DNA of 64,000 nucleotides from Primulina eburnea (Eukaryota > Streptophyta > Magnoliopsida > Lamiales > Gesneriaceae): positions 7,084,569-7,148,568 of the forward strand of contig NC_133101.1 in assembly GCF_022965805.1 (NCBI RefSeq), written 5' to 3'. Shown here piece after piece: positions 22,775 through 35,424 of this stretch (its first letter is position 1; each line of letters opens with the position of its first letter). The notes under the pieces were generated by a model. It had not been told where the DNA came from, made no database searches, and saw nothing but the letters and a program-made list of their open reading frames with translations. Made by a program: the position numbers and the translations under genes.

Positions 22775-23290
22775 TCATACATCATCATCGGTGATGAAAT
22801 CGCAACGAGACCACACTTCCGCGTTAACATTTTCTCTATCTTCTTCTTCTCCGTTAACATCAAATCCGGCTTGGAAATCGAAGCTCTCAACAGCACACGA
22901 TGGCAGCTCCCACCTGGCCGCAGCACTTTTTTTGCTCACGGAAAATGCGTTGATACAGCTCCTTTCCACACACTTTCGACAGCTTGGAGAGACAGATCTG
23001 GGCGGGAGCCGGGAGGGTTCGATCTCGAGTTCGGGTCGGGTGGGAAGGCGAATTCATCGAGATCTAAAAACGATGGCGCCTCCGCTGTGCTGTGGGTTGG
23101 GCGTAAGGCAGGGATGTGAGGGAAAGGGTGGCGGAAGTGGTATTTTATGGTGGGTCCCGGGCTCCCGGCGCCAGGGTGGGGGGCTTGGCAGCTGCGGTCG
23201 CATGTACCGAGAAGGAAATGAGGGCTGCAGTTAATTAAGGTGAAAAATAGGGAGCTTTGCCATATTAGGGTTTCCAGGATTGGATTATTG
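22775..23290. other. Unexplained GC-rich island, possible relic exon
   Basis: About 500 bp is markedly richer in G+C than its flanks and has overlapping open frames on both strands. On the minus strand two adjacent frames read like protein (FLDLDEFAFPPDPNSRSN, then ESFDFQAGFDVNGEEEDRE ending DFITDDDV) and could be one exon with a frameshift. No family was recognised. It may be a promoter/5' exon island of a lost gene. Confidence 0.3.
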
Positions 23291-24062
23291 ACTTGAAAAA
23301 CTTTGGAGGACAACGGTGGTTTTGTTCATGTTAACCACATTGTAGTGCTTTTATCAGCTTAGTACACATGTTAAAGTGGATAAATCATGATCATTCATTC
23401 AACCATAATATATGGATGAGTTGTTACGATGCATTACTTAACACACGTGTCATGTGTTGAGTGGATGAGGTCATTACCCATATAAGTAGCATTTACCGAG
23501 CTGGCAAGATTAGTGAATGTGTTATAGTTTATGGGTTATTTAATGAATCATAGGTTTACTTAACTGGTAATAGCTTTGTTTGGAAACCTTTCATGTTGTG
23601 CAATAATAAGTATTAATCTTAATTAATTTCGTATAATTTCGTTAATTTGCAGTTTAATTACTGAAATATGAAACTTTACATAAAATCTGGTTTAATTACA
23701 TAAATAAATAATTAAATCGTTTCGTGGCTTTTTTAAAGAGAACCATTGTTTTTTAACACAAAAAACTACTTCACATGCACTTGTATATGTTTACTGAATT
23801 TTGAAGGGGTAAAGTCCCTTAACCAATTGTAGGATCTCTATAGTACCTTTGCCTTTGCCGTTTTTACAAAAAAAAATTACAATTAATGATAATAATTTGA
23901 CTTCAATCTTTTAAATCTTCTAACAATTCAAGTGTCACATGTTTATCACTCTCCTAGCAAATATTAAATATAGTTTAAATCTATCCTTTAAAATATTTTT
24001 GTCTATATATGCATAATAGTTGCACGAAGCTAGTTACTTTGAATCCAACATGTGATGTGGTT
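23291..24062. other. Intergenic sequence
   Basis: No coding, RNA or element signal was recognised in this stretch. Confidence 0.45.
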
Positions 24063-24070
24063 CTCCAAAT

Positions 24071-24582
24071 CAGTATTCTAAAAAGCGTCCCATATGACCG
24101 TTTAGGTGGTGGCCCACCATCCCAATTTTTAGAAAAACAACGTCTTTGAACGCTGTTAAAAAAATTGACTACCTAGGCGCTTCAAAATCCGTCTAGGCAG
24201 CCGCCTAATTTAATAAATAAATTTTCAATCTTTTTATTTTTTTTTAAAATATTGTTCGACGTATTTTTAATCAATTTGTATCAAATAAATATAAGAAATA
24301 TATAATTGATTTTGAGTTTGAATTCGATATTGAGGAATTAGATATCGAAGAATAAATGGAGAAATATAGAGATAAACAAGAAGAATTAGATATTTAGATA
24401 AAAAAAAACCGCATATGCGCTAGGAAGTGGGTGGTTATATGTCTACTATTTTTTAGATCATTGCTTAAAAAAATATTTTTTAAATGTTATTAATCTATTC
24501 AATAGAGTTTTTCTTGGTGCGGGCTAAGTGTTTAGACCCTAGGAAGTAAGTGACCATCCAATCGCTTTTTAGAACAATACTG
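24071..24582. mobile_element. Non-autonomous hAT-like element, CAGTATTCTAAAAAGCG ends
   Basis: The left end CAGTATTCTAAAAAGCG faces the right end CGCTTTTTAGAACAATACTG in inverted orientation. The flanking 8-mers CTCCAAAT (24063-24070) and CTTCAAAC (24583-24590) agree at 6 of 8 positions. Subterminal CCTAGG/CTAGGCAG motifs recur. One CGCATATGCG palindrome lies near 24412. Confidence 0.6.
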
Positions 24583-24822
24583 CTTCAAACAATATTTTAA
24601 AATGTAATTAATCTATTCATTAAAAGTATTTCTTTTAATAACAAAATTAGTTACTCGACGAGTCTTTTAATTTTTTTAATAACGAGTCTTTTAGTCATTA
24701 AGATAATTATATAGTAAGGAGCACAAGTGATTAATTATATATCACGAAATATAAATAGATAACCAGTGGACTTTTAAAACTAAATTTATGACTTTTAAAA
24801 CTAAATTTATGCTTACCCGGGA

Positions 24823-25004
24823 GAGTGAATCTCATGTGAGACCGTCTCACGGGTTATAATCGGTGAGACGGGTCAACCCTACCCATATTCACAATAAAAT
24901 GTAATACTCTTAGCATAAAAAGTAATATTTTTTCATGGGTGATCCAAATAAAATATCCGTCTCACAAATGCGACCCGTGAGACCGTCTCACACAAGTTTT
25001 TGCC
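24823..25004 (-). mobile_element. Mutator-like MITE, copy D
   Basis: The 182-bp copy starts GAGTGAATCTCATGTGAG and ends CACAAGTTTTTGCC. It is flanked by an exact 9-bp duplication TACCCGGGA (24814-24822 and 25005-25013). Confidence 0.92.
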
Positions 25005-25382
25005 TACCCGGGATATCCCAAATTTTTTTATACAAGCTAGGTTCATGCCAAATATAGTATACCCGGGGTATCCCAAATTTCTTCTTTTGAAAAATCGCTT
25101 TTGGTGCCTAGAGTAAATTTAATTGTGCCAAGTTTAAATCATTGGATTATATATGATCCAAGTGAATTTTATGTGAAAAGCATATCAATAATTAAGACAA
25201 TACACCACTTGGCTCGTATATGATCAGATGATGCAAGATGCATGATATTAAAACAATAAATCAATATATTTAGATAAGATAATGATACATGACATTAATC
25301 ATTTGTAATACTTGATCCAAGAATTGAATCAAATAATGATGAGTAACCATTCAATGTCTTATCGTCCACACCAAGTGACGGC
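25005..25382. repeat. Intergenic DNA with a 47-bp-spaced direct repeat
   Basis: TACCCGGG(A/G)TATCCCAAATTT occurs at about 25005 and 25060. The rest is AT-rich with no gene. Confidence 0.5.
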
Positions 25383-25385
25383 TAA

Positions 25386-26340
25386 GGTCATCTCCAACCA
25401 CAAAATATATTTTGGTGTAAATTTTAAATTAAAATAGTGCGATTTTTGCAACAAATACAAGATACATCTCCAACCCACTTATTTCAAATCTCATCCTAAA
25501 AAATATTCTCAAAATATTCTTAATTATTAATAATTAACATAAATAAATAAATATTAAAAAAATTAATAATTAAATATTTACTTATAAAATTAATAATTAA
25601 TTATAATTAATTTTTTATGCTAAATGTAAAATTATTAAATTAATAAAACAAATATTAATTTATTATTTGTATATTATTAATAATTATTAAAACAAATAAA
25701 TTTATAAATAAATAAAAAATTATGGCACCAAAAAATCCCTGCGCCAAATTTGGTGCAAAAAAGATAGGCCCCCATTGGAGCATTAAACCTTGCACCAAAA
25801 TGATTTCTCACGTCATTTTGGTGCAAGGTTGGAGAAACCCTAAGAACATCTCCAAGGCTGAACACCATTTTGGTGGAGCTTTTATTGCTCGGTGAAATAG
25901 CGCAACCTCCTACCTCTGCGCCAAATTTGGCGCTGGGGTCATTTTTTTTTAAAAAAAAAAATGTATTTGTATTTATTATAATATTTGTATTAAAAATTAT
26001 AAATATTATTTAAATAATAATATAATATTTTATTTTATTTTTCTAATAATGAGATATTTAATCAAAATTTTAAAAAAATAATTGTTGATTTTTAAAATAT
26101 TTATTTATTTATGTTATTTATTAATATATAAAAACTATTTTGATTTAATGATTTTTAATTAATATAATTTAATAAAAATACAAAAAAAATTGAAGTAAAA
26201 TAAAATAATATTTCGAGAATATTATTTTTGGTGTAAAATTTGAAGTAAATGGGTTGAAGATTGATGTTGTATTTGGTGTAGAAATCGCACTATTTTAATG
26301 TAAAATTTACATCAAATAGATTTTGTGATTGGAAATGGCC
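25386..26340. mobile_element. Tourist-like MITE with long (about 140-bp) terminal inverted repeats
   Basis: The left end GGTCATCTCCAACCACAAAA and the right end, an inverted TTTTGTGATTGGAAATGGCC, extend into arms that stay similar through AAAATAGTGCGATTT and AAATACAA. TAA flanks both sides (25383-25385 and 26341-26343). The centre contains a perfect 16-bp hairpin and a second CATCTCCAA-type end near 25846, so a related element may be nested inside. No transposase. Confidence 0.8.
25788..25828. repeat. Perfect 16-bp hairpin with 9-nt loop
   Basis: CCTTGCACCAAAATGA (25788-25803) is exactly complementary to TCATTTTGGTGCAAGG (25813-25828). Confidence 0.9.
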
Positions 26341-26343
26341 TAA

Positions 26344-28071
26344 GAGTTATATTGCACACAATATGGTGGATTCACTTCCATTCAAGCCACCCTTACTCGA
26401 AGAAAGAAAAGTTAAAATATAATAGTGAGGCTCAAATTTCACAGTACGATAGACCAAATCATTTTATTAAATTTCTATTAATACACGTATAAAAATTTAA
26501 AATTTGTTAAAATAAATAATAACCTATGACGATGTGAAGTATAATAATGTATTAATGTTAAACGAACAAAATTATATTTTTCTGAAAAAAAATTATTACA
26601 GAATATTGCCCCAAACTTGAGACCTAAAAATGGACTACAGTTGAATGTATTTGGGAGAATAGATATGCTAAATAAATTTAGTCCAGTAAAATAATTTCAC
26701 GTAGGCTTGACCATGACTTAAAATTCATGCCAAATTTAAAACTCATGTTTTTTGTTGTTGTTTGTAATGGTTAAGAATTTGTTATAATTAAGTCATAAGT
26801 TCGAAATTAATTTTTAGGGTTTTAATGTAAGATAAGTTGTCATGGTAGGATAATTTAAAATTTTAAAATTAATATAGTATTTATTTATTATAGTAGGTAT
26901 TAGTATTATTTTTCATTTTACTATCTTAATTTTAGTATGTGAAAATTAAGAAATATCAATTTGGATATTAATTGTATTATATTTAAAATTAAAGTATACA
27001 TGTATTAAAATTTGAAAAATTAATTCTATTATTTTAAACATTAAAGTGTACATGTATTAAATTTTGAAAAATAAAATATCCAGTGTTTTTGTTAATGTTA
27101 TTATTATTATTTTATTTTTAATATTATCATAATTATTTTTCAAAAAATTAATTATTACATTTATATGAATTAAATCAAAATTATAATATAAAATCATCTT
27201 TTTATTTATTTTTCATAATTAACTTTTATATATGAAATACATGATGGAATTTGTTAACCAACCATTATAAATATTTTTGGAACATATAATTAAGTCCATG
27301 AATTTAAAAATATCGTTTAAATATTTCTCAAATAGTATTTAAATTAGAAATTTAAAACATATACCTCGATAATTAGAAAGTAATTGTGGATGATTTGATT
27401 CACTAATGACCATACCTTCTATTTTTCATCAAATTTCTCGAGGGGAAAAAGAATGATTTATAAGAAAAATATTATTCAGTTGCGTGTAATTTTAAAAAAT
27501 AATTCATAATATTAAATTTTGTACAAAAAATATGGGATTCATGCAAATCAGCAGAAAATAATATTTTCGTGGTCAATGAATAATAAATCGATCAGACATA
27601 TCAAATGGAAACAAGTTTTAATTGGCTGGTTAAAATTGTTTCAAAGCCTCAAATATTAGTGTCCGCGGCAAAATATATTTTTTATCTGCACTATATTATT
27701 AAGTATGAGATCATTATAATAACTATTTTAAAGAACACTAAAATATTTAATTTCATAATTATCCTTCTTATCATACTAAAAATCTTCTGAAGTCACTCCA
27801 TAATTTACATAAAAAAATTCTAAACATATCATTTAAATCGAACAACTCATTTAAATTAAAAACAACTGCATGTTACTTTTTTAATATTATTTAATCTAAT
27901 TAAAAATAATAATAACACAACACCACGTCTGTACAACTTTTATTAGTTTTAAAAAATTATATGTCTCGTTAGTGTCCTATAATTTATAAATTTTTTATGT
28001 CCCGCCTCTTAAGGCTCGCAGCCCCGTCTGTTAAATTTTTTTATTTTTTTATAATACTTTGATAACACAAT
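26344..28071. other. AT-rich intergenic sequence
   Basis: This is long, very AT-rich DNA with no supported gene. The open frame at 27605-27790 is compositional. Confidence 0.5.
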
Positions 28072-28080
28072 AAAAATGTT

Positions 28081-28260
28081 CATATGAGACCATCTCATGG
28101 ATCTTAATATGTGAAACGGGTCAACCCTATCGATATTCACAATAAAAAGTAATATTTTAATATAAAAAATAATATTTTTTGATGAATAACTTAAATAATA
28201 GATCTGTCTCACAAATATCACAAATATAACCTTTGAGAATATTTCACACCATTTTTTCCC
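28081..28260 (-). mobile_element. Mutator-like MITE, copy E
   Basis: This is a complete but diverged copy. Flanking 9-mers AAAAATGTT (28072-28080) and GAAAATGTT (28261-28269) match at 8 of 9 positions. It lies just upstream of the MFAP1 transcript. Confidence 0.75.
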
Positions 28261-28329
28261 GAAAATGTTTGATAAAGCAAAAATAAAAGAAGTGTATTCT
28301 GAAAAAAATAAAAATAAAATAAAAAACCT

Positions 28330-28455
28330 AAATTGAGGTGCTCGAGCAAACTGCAAACCCGACTGTGTGCCAGCAGCTTCGTTTCTACTCTGCACGGGGA
28401 AGAATCCCAGGCAACGTGCGCTGTGTTCTCCGTCGAATATCGTTCGATTGAGAGG
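28330..28455 (+). other. Likely 5' UTR exon of MFAP1
   Basis: A less AT-rich stretch ends in GAGAG before a GTGAGT donor at about 28456. A polypyrimidine-CAG acceptor candidate lies near 28593. Together these suggest a 5' UTR intron before the ATG at 28667. The transcription start is not determined. Confidence 0.45.
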
Positions 28456-28666
28456 TGAGTGATTCGAACCCGATTATGCTTCGTATTGGTCATGTTGATT
28501 TTGGTTTTATGGGACGATTTTCTCTTTGAATCTTTTAGGTAATTGTGACGGCTTTTTTAATTGATTGTATCACTTGTTTTCTGTTTGGTTCAGGTTTTCA
28601 ATTTTATTGAGTTTCTGTGATTTGGAAATTTTATTGCAAAAAGGGTTTTTCTTATATCTTGTCGCC

Positions 28667-30729
28667 ATGTCTGTCACGGCGGGGGTCAGCGATACTGTTA
28701 TTACAATTAGGGACAAACTTAGGGGGAAAATTGGGCAGACTAAAGTGAAAAGATACTGGCCTGGAAAAGCTCCGGAGTGGGCAGATGACAATGATGAAGA
28801 GGGGGATATTCGAACGGGAAAGGCTGCTGCCCTTGAGAGGGCTTTTCCGAGTCATGAGGGTGCAGATATCGTGCGAAAGGATGATCCTAGGTTGCGGCGG
28901 TTGGCTGAGAGTAGGTTTGATAATCGTGATGAAGTGAGGGAAGATCATAGGCGGATAAGGCAGGCAGAGATTGTTTCAACAGCAGAGGAGGAGAACAGGA
29001 GGCAAGAACGATTGGATATGGAGGAGGATGATGAGGATGCGTTGGAGGAGAGGAGGAGGAGGATTAGGGAGAAGCTGTTGTTGAGGCAACAAGAGGAGGC
29101 AGCCCTTATGCCGGAGGAGGAAGAGGAAGAAGTGGAGGAAGAGGAGGAGGAGGAGTCTGAATACGAGACGGATTCGGAAGAGGAGATGATGGGTATTGCT
29201 ATGGTAAAGCCTGTCTTTGTCCCAAAATCTGAAAGGGATACGATTGTGGAGCGTGAGAGGCTCGAGGCTGAAGAACGGGCGCTAGAGGAAGCGGTGAAGA
29301 AGAGGATAGACGAGAGGAAAAGGGAAACAAAGGAGATTGTGATAGAGAAAATCAGGGAGGATCAGGAGATTCAGAGGAATATTGATTTAGAAGCCAATAT
29401 TGCTGATGTGGATACTGATGATGATGTCAATGAGGCAGAAGAATATGAGGCTTGGAAAGCTAGAGAGATTGCGAGAATAAAGAGGGACAGGGACATTAGA
29501 GAGGCAATGTTGAAGGAGAAGGAGGAGATTGAAAAGGTGAGAAACATGACAGAGGAGGAGAGGAGAGAGTGGGAGAGAAAGAATCCAAAACCTTCTGCAG
29601 CGCCAAAACAAAAATGGAGGTTCATGCAGAAATACTACCACAAAGGTGCATTCTTCCAAGCAGACCCTGACGATACTGGTGGAACTAGTGGCGCCAGCGA
29701 TATTTATTCCCGTGATTTCTCTGCTCCAACTGGAGAGGACAAGATGAACAAGACCATATTGCCTAAAGTCATGCAGGTTAAGCACTTTGGTCGCAGTGGA
29801 AGGACGAAATGGTCTCATCTTGTGAATGAGGACACTACTGATTGGAATAATCCGTAAGTACTTATTCTTGCACGAGCATGCCATTTGGTTTTGAATGTTC
29901 TCAAATTTTTTGTTTGATGATTGTGATATTTTAACAGCATTCAGGATTAGGCGATTAGCTTTCATGGGTTGTTGGAGTCACAATTGACTTCCTTACAATT
30001 CATGAAATATACTCTAGAACATACAGTTTTTATAATATCGTATTAACTATAATTGACATATCAAGTTGTTATAGACTAAAGTCTAAGATTCGGGCATTGC
30101 TAATGCAAACAAGGCATTAAAATTTATTTTAGTACATATATGACTTGAAATAAGAATGTGACTTCATTAATTTGAGTGCCTGTTCGTACTCAACTGTCAA
30201 AGATTCAGTTCGATGTGGAGATGCATGGAAAACTTGTGTGATTCTTTGTTGACCATCGGACTCCTTTTTGGATTAGTTCTGTTAGTGACAAGAGGTCTTT
30301 TCAAATTGGGTACAAAACGAACTTGAGCTCTGCAAATCATAAATGTGTTTACAGAAGGCTCTGTCAGTGCTTTGGAAATCAAATGGCAGTTTATGTTCTC
30401 GATATCAAGGTTTGATTGTTGCGGATCTTTGCAACGTACTATAAGTCTTTCAAATCATGGAAAGTTGTTGAATCTGTGCCATTGCAAATAGAATTTGCCA
30501 ACTAGTAAGAAACTTTGTTATTTTTGGAATTCATTGTGTGGGTTTGCTTGCTGAAAACTAGTCAGTAGTTCCGAAACAAGCAGTAAATATGAGCTGATGC
30601 TTTCTGAAAACTAGGTGGACCTACAATGACGCTCTTCGGACCAAGTATAATCAAAAAATGGCTGGAATGAACGCACCGATAGCAAAACCTAAAGGAAGCA
30701 AGAAACTGAAGGATTGGGAGACACGATGA
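28667..30729 (+). CDS. MFAP1: Microfibrillar-associated protein 1 (MFAP1) homologue, spliceosomal
   Basis: Two coding exons (28667-29853 and 30615-30729) give 433 aa. The donor is GTAAGT, and the split codon CC|G is followed by WTYNDALRTKYN. The protein begins MSVTAGVSDTVITIRDKLRG and is extremely charged, with an acidic Glu run (nt about 29107-29165), long Arg/Glu coiled-coil stretches, and the conserved C-terminal block KWRFMQKYYHKGAFFQ, FSAPTGEDKMNKTILPKVMQ and KHFGRSGRTKWSHLVNEDT. In other eukaryotes MFAP1 is a nuclear component of the spliceosomal B complex that contacts Prp38; the animal name reflects its history, not a matrix role. I chose the internal Met 28667 over upstream in-frame codons because the homologous protein starts there. 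The frame is intact. Confidence 0.95.
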
Positions 30730-31570
30730 GCTCTCCAAGTTTTGAGCATTTCCAGGGAAAGAAACCAGCGGTGTCTTTGATATTTAGACTCCTTTGCAAG
30801 TAACTTCATTTGATAAATCTTAGTTCATCAACAATTTGAATTATTTATACTTCGTCTGTGATGCTCTTGGAAAGAGTTGTGTGTTAGCTTATGAAATCAT
30901 CATGAAAATTTGCTGCAGATCTCGCTATTTCCCCTTTGAGCCATTTAACATTATGTTACTATAATAATTCATAATGGATTTATGTTTTGATGAGTTCCCT
31001 AAGGCAGGTAGATCTAATGGCCACCATTGGCCCGAATTTTTCTTTTTCATGTGGGGTTAAGTACCAACTTCACGCGTTTGAGTCAATCATAACCATTGGA
31101 TCGGGATGTGGTAGAATGAGGTTATTGTTTACTTTCTCAATCAACCTTCCGCGAGAATTAGGGGAAAAAGATGTATTAAAAAATGTTACAAAAGAGATTA
31201 TAATCCATCTACATTTAATTAAATGTTTTAGAAAAATCTATTCTCCTACATTTATAGTTTATCTATAATTATAATATCTTAATCTATAATTATAATATCT
31301 TAATCTATATTTTTGAAATTTTAATTTATAATTTTAAATTTTAATCTATATTTTTTAAAGGTTTTAATGATAATCTCATCCTAAATAAAAATGTATTCTA
31401 AAATAAATATTTGTAAATGTTTATTTTTAATATAATTTTAGATATTTTACACTAATATTATTTAATACCAAATATATTTTAATATGAAATCTGTCAAAGG
31501 ACGCTAGTGTCTTTTTTAAAATTTCAAAGCTACAATTATCCAATCAAAGTGAATTGGTATTTATATATTT
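30730..31570. other. MFAP1 3' UTR and AT-rich intergenic DNA
   Basis: The first 200-300 bp probably belong to the 3' UTR. No gene was recognised beyond; the 93-codon open frame at 30987-31268 shows no family. Confidence 0.4.
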
Positions 31571-34120
31571 AAAAGAAACTAGGTATGGGTACCTCAATTC
31601 TTGAGGTTTCCTACACAGATTAATAGATTAATATATGAGTATTTATATTGTTTTTATAGAATAATTAATTATGTGTTTATATTTGTACAAGTTTTATTTA
31701 ACAATGTAATTTTAAAAACTATATGTATTATGAGTACATGATCAATTTTTTACTTTCCGTTATAACAATATTCATACATTTAGAATTTCAAATCGGGCTA
31801 ACAAAATAAAAAAATTTGGAAAACAAGGAATTTAAACGAATCAAATATTGAATATGACATTTGCTCTTGCTTACCGATTAATTTGAATGCGTAAATTGTT
31901 GGACATAATCACTAAAACTTCTAAAAGAATAAAATCCAACACGGAAATAATAGAACTAATTAAACCAACCGAAATTAAAATATATCAAAACAACTCTACT
32001 ATCAAAATGCAGTTTGTCCAATCTACATGGTTTTAAAAAAAAAACACATAAATGAAACCAAACTGATCAATTTTTTTGAAACAAGTACATAATGTACCAG
32101 AAAGCAATCAAATTGATATCAAATAAACATAGATATCGTTTACTTAATTCACAAGGAATTCACAACTACTGCAAACCAAGGAATCATGTTTAGAAATCAA
32201 GAAAGAAACATTAAACCTTGGGACCTAAAGAAGCCTGAGTGAACTAAACAAACATTTAAACATAACAAAGTGATATAGTGATGCTGCTTATGAGTAGATG
32301 CGTACAAGTAGATATAAAATCTCGATAGGGGATAAAACAGTGGACTGAATGCAAATATTTCATTTAAATAGTGGATTAAATAGCACCTCATTTTATGTAC
32401 ATCAATAAAACTTAAAAATACTGACCAACCAAAAACGAAGCAATTCTAAGGAATAAGGACAACAAAAGGGAAACATGGCAAGATATCAGAAACCCAAAGC
32501 AAGGGCAAGGTATAAGCAAACAGAAGAATGTTAAAGCGAGCAAAAAAAAAAAAAAAAAAACCGAGGCAAAAACAATTTTCGTTAAATTGAGTAATGCATC
32601 AAGAAATTCAATTTTTTGTTTCAATGACTGACTGTTGATACAAAATGAGCTTGTATATGAGAACGAGTGCAAACGAAGGAAAAAAATAGATACTTCACTT
32701 CCTGGAAACTATCCATTAAACATCTAGTATAATTCGGTAAAGAGAGTATTTTCAGAAAAATGAGTTTTTTCAAGATTTTATTCAACTGTGCCATCAACTT
32801 CACAAGGCCTTTTCCTATAAATAATGTCACTGCTAACAAAAAATTGTCAAAGAAAGAACACTGAAGATCACAAACGTTTTAGAAGAAGGAATAATGTGTG
32901 TGAGCTCCGCCACTGGGGAAACTTTCATTGTGATTTTCTTGATTTTTTTCATAGCCCCAGATCCAGTTACAAAACTTAAATAAATTTGCCTTGATTGTTC
33001 TTCTCCTCAAATACAACTGTGGTGCCTCCCAATAACATCCTGTGAAAAAGTAGCTGCCATCACCACCAGCTTGAAATGAGACACTCTCATCAAGAAAAAG
33101 GTCTCTTGTGTATTTTGACCATAAGGTTCAATAATTCAGAAAGTATTAGTGATATTAATGTCTGAAAAAAGTGCCTAAAAAACAACACACCAGGTCACGA
33201 TGTTCAAATATTCTTATTGGATCAACTTGTTTCATGAATCGCCCTTAAAAATAGAGATTAGAGATGTTACATAAAATATTTGAGACCACGTAAATATCTA
33301 GGCTTCACAATTCTTGGGAACTGTTGTTTTCACTACAATGATGAAGAAGAATCTATTCAGCTTTCTTGAAGAAAATTTAACGAAGCCATCAGTACCAAGG
33401 ACTTGAAAACATGGACTCAGATGTCAAAATGTAAAGAGAAAACCAGAGAAGGATGTCAGAGTACTTGGACCATACTCGGTTATATTCATGGTGGACACTA
33501 AATTGGAAAATGGATTGCTACAGTCAAAGTCTGATATCCATTCTATGGGGAAAACGCTACCCGATCAGCTAAACACCAGAATATCAGTAGAAACTATATT
33601 TAAGTAATATTAAGTTCGTTTTACAATGTGAGAAATAATGGGTTCGACGGTTTTCCCTCATCAAGATTAATTCACTTCTTATAATAAGCTCATTCATTGA
33701 AATATACCTAAATACCACCACCACCACCACAGCTGCAATTTTAAATTTTAATAGCCAAATTTCAATAAGTATGAGGAGAAGCGCACAAGAATTCGTAAAG
33801 ACCAGTTCACATATTAACTAACCACAATAACTAAAGAACAAAATAATCTTTAAGGTGAATAAGAACGGTCGGACAGAAAATATTTGAAAGAATTTACATG
33901 AATATGAAGATTGAGGAAAAAAAATTCTGGCTAAGGAAGGAGGGAGGGATAGTGAATAAATGAAAGCAAATATGGGGCGGCGCTCGTTCTTGCTCACATT
34001 TCTTGATGCTAATAGAACCCCGGGTACCAAAAACGTCAAGAGTTGCTTTTTCATTTTTCCTGTGACCATATTTGGCGGATAACACACCAAGCAAACTTTT
34101 TTTGTTGGGATTTGGTCGGT
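31571..34120. other. Intergenic region without recognised gene
   Basis: Base composition is moderate and no exon or transposon boundary was recognised on either strand. A non-coding transcript cannot be excluded. The short minus-strand open frames (for example 33818-34168) match no family. Confidence 0.35.
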
Positions 34121-34126
34121 GAAATG

Positions 34127-34270
34127 GTGGGAAGCCGAAAAGAAAGACTCCAAAACAAAAGAAGACAAGAGGAAAACGGAGAGGGAAGAAGGAGACGAAC
34201 CCTCACTGTAAACTACAGTTCGGTGTTGTGGTGGAGAGAACAGCCCATCCCACGTGCTATTGTCCCTCGT
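34127..34270. repeat. Duplicate of the MED31 upstream region, copy 1
   Basis: The sequence resembles 35010-35160 in the same orientation. Shared blocks include AAAACAAA(A/G)GAAG, GAGGGAAGAAGGA, TGTTGTGGTG and AGCCCATCCCACGTGCT. The latter contains a CACGTG G-box. Confidence 0.65.
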
Positions 34271-35004
34271 ATTGTTGCGTTACCAGGCCAGCGGATTAAA
34301 ATACAAATTTAATGACACCTGGTATGGCATAAAGTTGTTTACTTAGATGTATTCTTCGATGAAGTAAGAAATCCATCAAAGCCTTTCAATGCATTCCCAA
34401 GAATGTTGGTTTATTGCAAATAGTTTGGTCTCTAGTTCGTATACCTAAGAGCAACACCCACAATACTTGGATTGAAAAACAATGAAATAAATGCTCCCAA
34501 AAAAAAATTGAAAACGAGTACATAAACAGAGAAACCCCATCTAAACCTTAAATTTCATCCCAAAAAAAACCAACACACCTAGAACAAATAAAATTTCGGT
34601 AATTAATTCAAATTATTTCCAGCATTAACGCACCCCACCAAATTCGATATAAATAAACTGGATGATACAATTTGAAACTAACCATTTACTACTAAAAAAT
34701 CATTCCATTTTTTCATAAAGTAAACATCTCTAAATATTTGACAAACCCATAATTGATAAAACTGAATCAAGATTAGCTTTTTTTTAAAGCAAGAAGATAA
34801 GTACCATCTAGGAAGAAACTTACCCCGAACAGCGACAAAAGCCGAGCGGTGGAGAGAAGAAAGCCGAAACCCCGAGCAGAAGCAGAAGGAGAGCGCAGCA
34901 GCAGTGGAGTGGAAAAAGCGGAAACCCCAAGCAGAAGCAGGAGAAAAGCAAACCCGAGAAGCAAAGAACGGAGTAGACACACTTTGTTGCCGGCTCTTCT
35001 CTGT
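34271..35004. other. Spacer between the duplicated upstream blocks
   Basis: AT-rich first half. The second half (34850-35000) is GA-rich with two diverged copies of a CGAAACCCC(G/A)AGCAGAAGCAG-like unit. Minus-strand open frames here are compositional. Confidence 0.4.
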
Positions 35005-35160
35005 TGCGGTGGAGAGAACCAAGGCTTCAAAACAAAGGAAGTAGAGGAAAACGAAGAGGGAAGAAGGAAACAAATCGACACTGTAACCTGTAACCTGTAA
35101 CCCACAGGTGTGTGTTGTGGTGAGAAGAGCCCATCCCACGTGCTGATGGCCCTTGTATGT
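35005..35160. repeat. Duplicate of upstream block, copy 2 (proximal to MED31)
   Basis: This is the partner of 34127-34270. It includes a small CTGTAAC triplication and the CCCATCCCACGTGCT block. It lies about 270 bp before the MED31 start codon, so it could be part of its promoter. Confidence 0.6.
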
Positions 35161-35424
35161 GATGTGGTGGAGGAACATGCTCATGACACGTGTAATGGGA
35201 GCAACTGGGAACTTGCAACAAACTGGCCAAAAACACATTATTCTCTCTTTTAGATATGTAGATATATATAATAATACTACTTTCCAGAAATCAAGATTAT
35301 CGAGATTAATTTGTAAAGCACGACATTTGAAACGTGATGACACTTTCATGAAAAAAGCCCCCATATTCAATCTAAATTAGGGTTCCCTGTTTTTTTTTTT
35401 GGTGACAAGGATTAAATCAAATCC

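Noticed and set aside
27605..27790. 61-codon frame
   Set aside because: Ile/Lys-rich translation of AT-rich DNA with no family support.
29371..29965. Minus-strand frames opposite MFAP1
   Set aside because: Shadows of the highly charged MFAP1 coding sequence.
34678..35370. 230-codon minus-strand frame upstream of MED31
   Set aside because: Composition-driven (GA-rich opposite strand); overlaps a duplicated non-coding block and matches no family.
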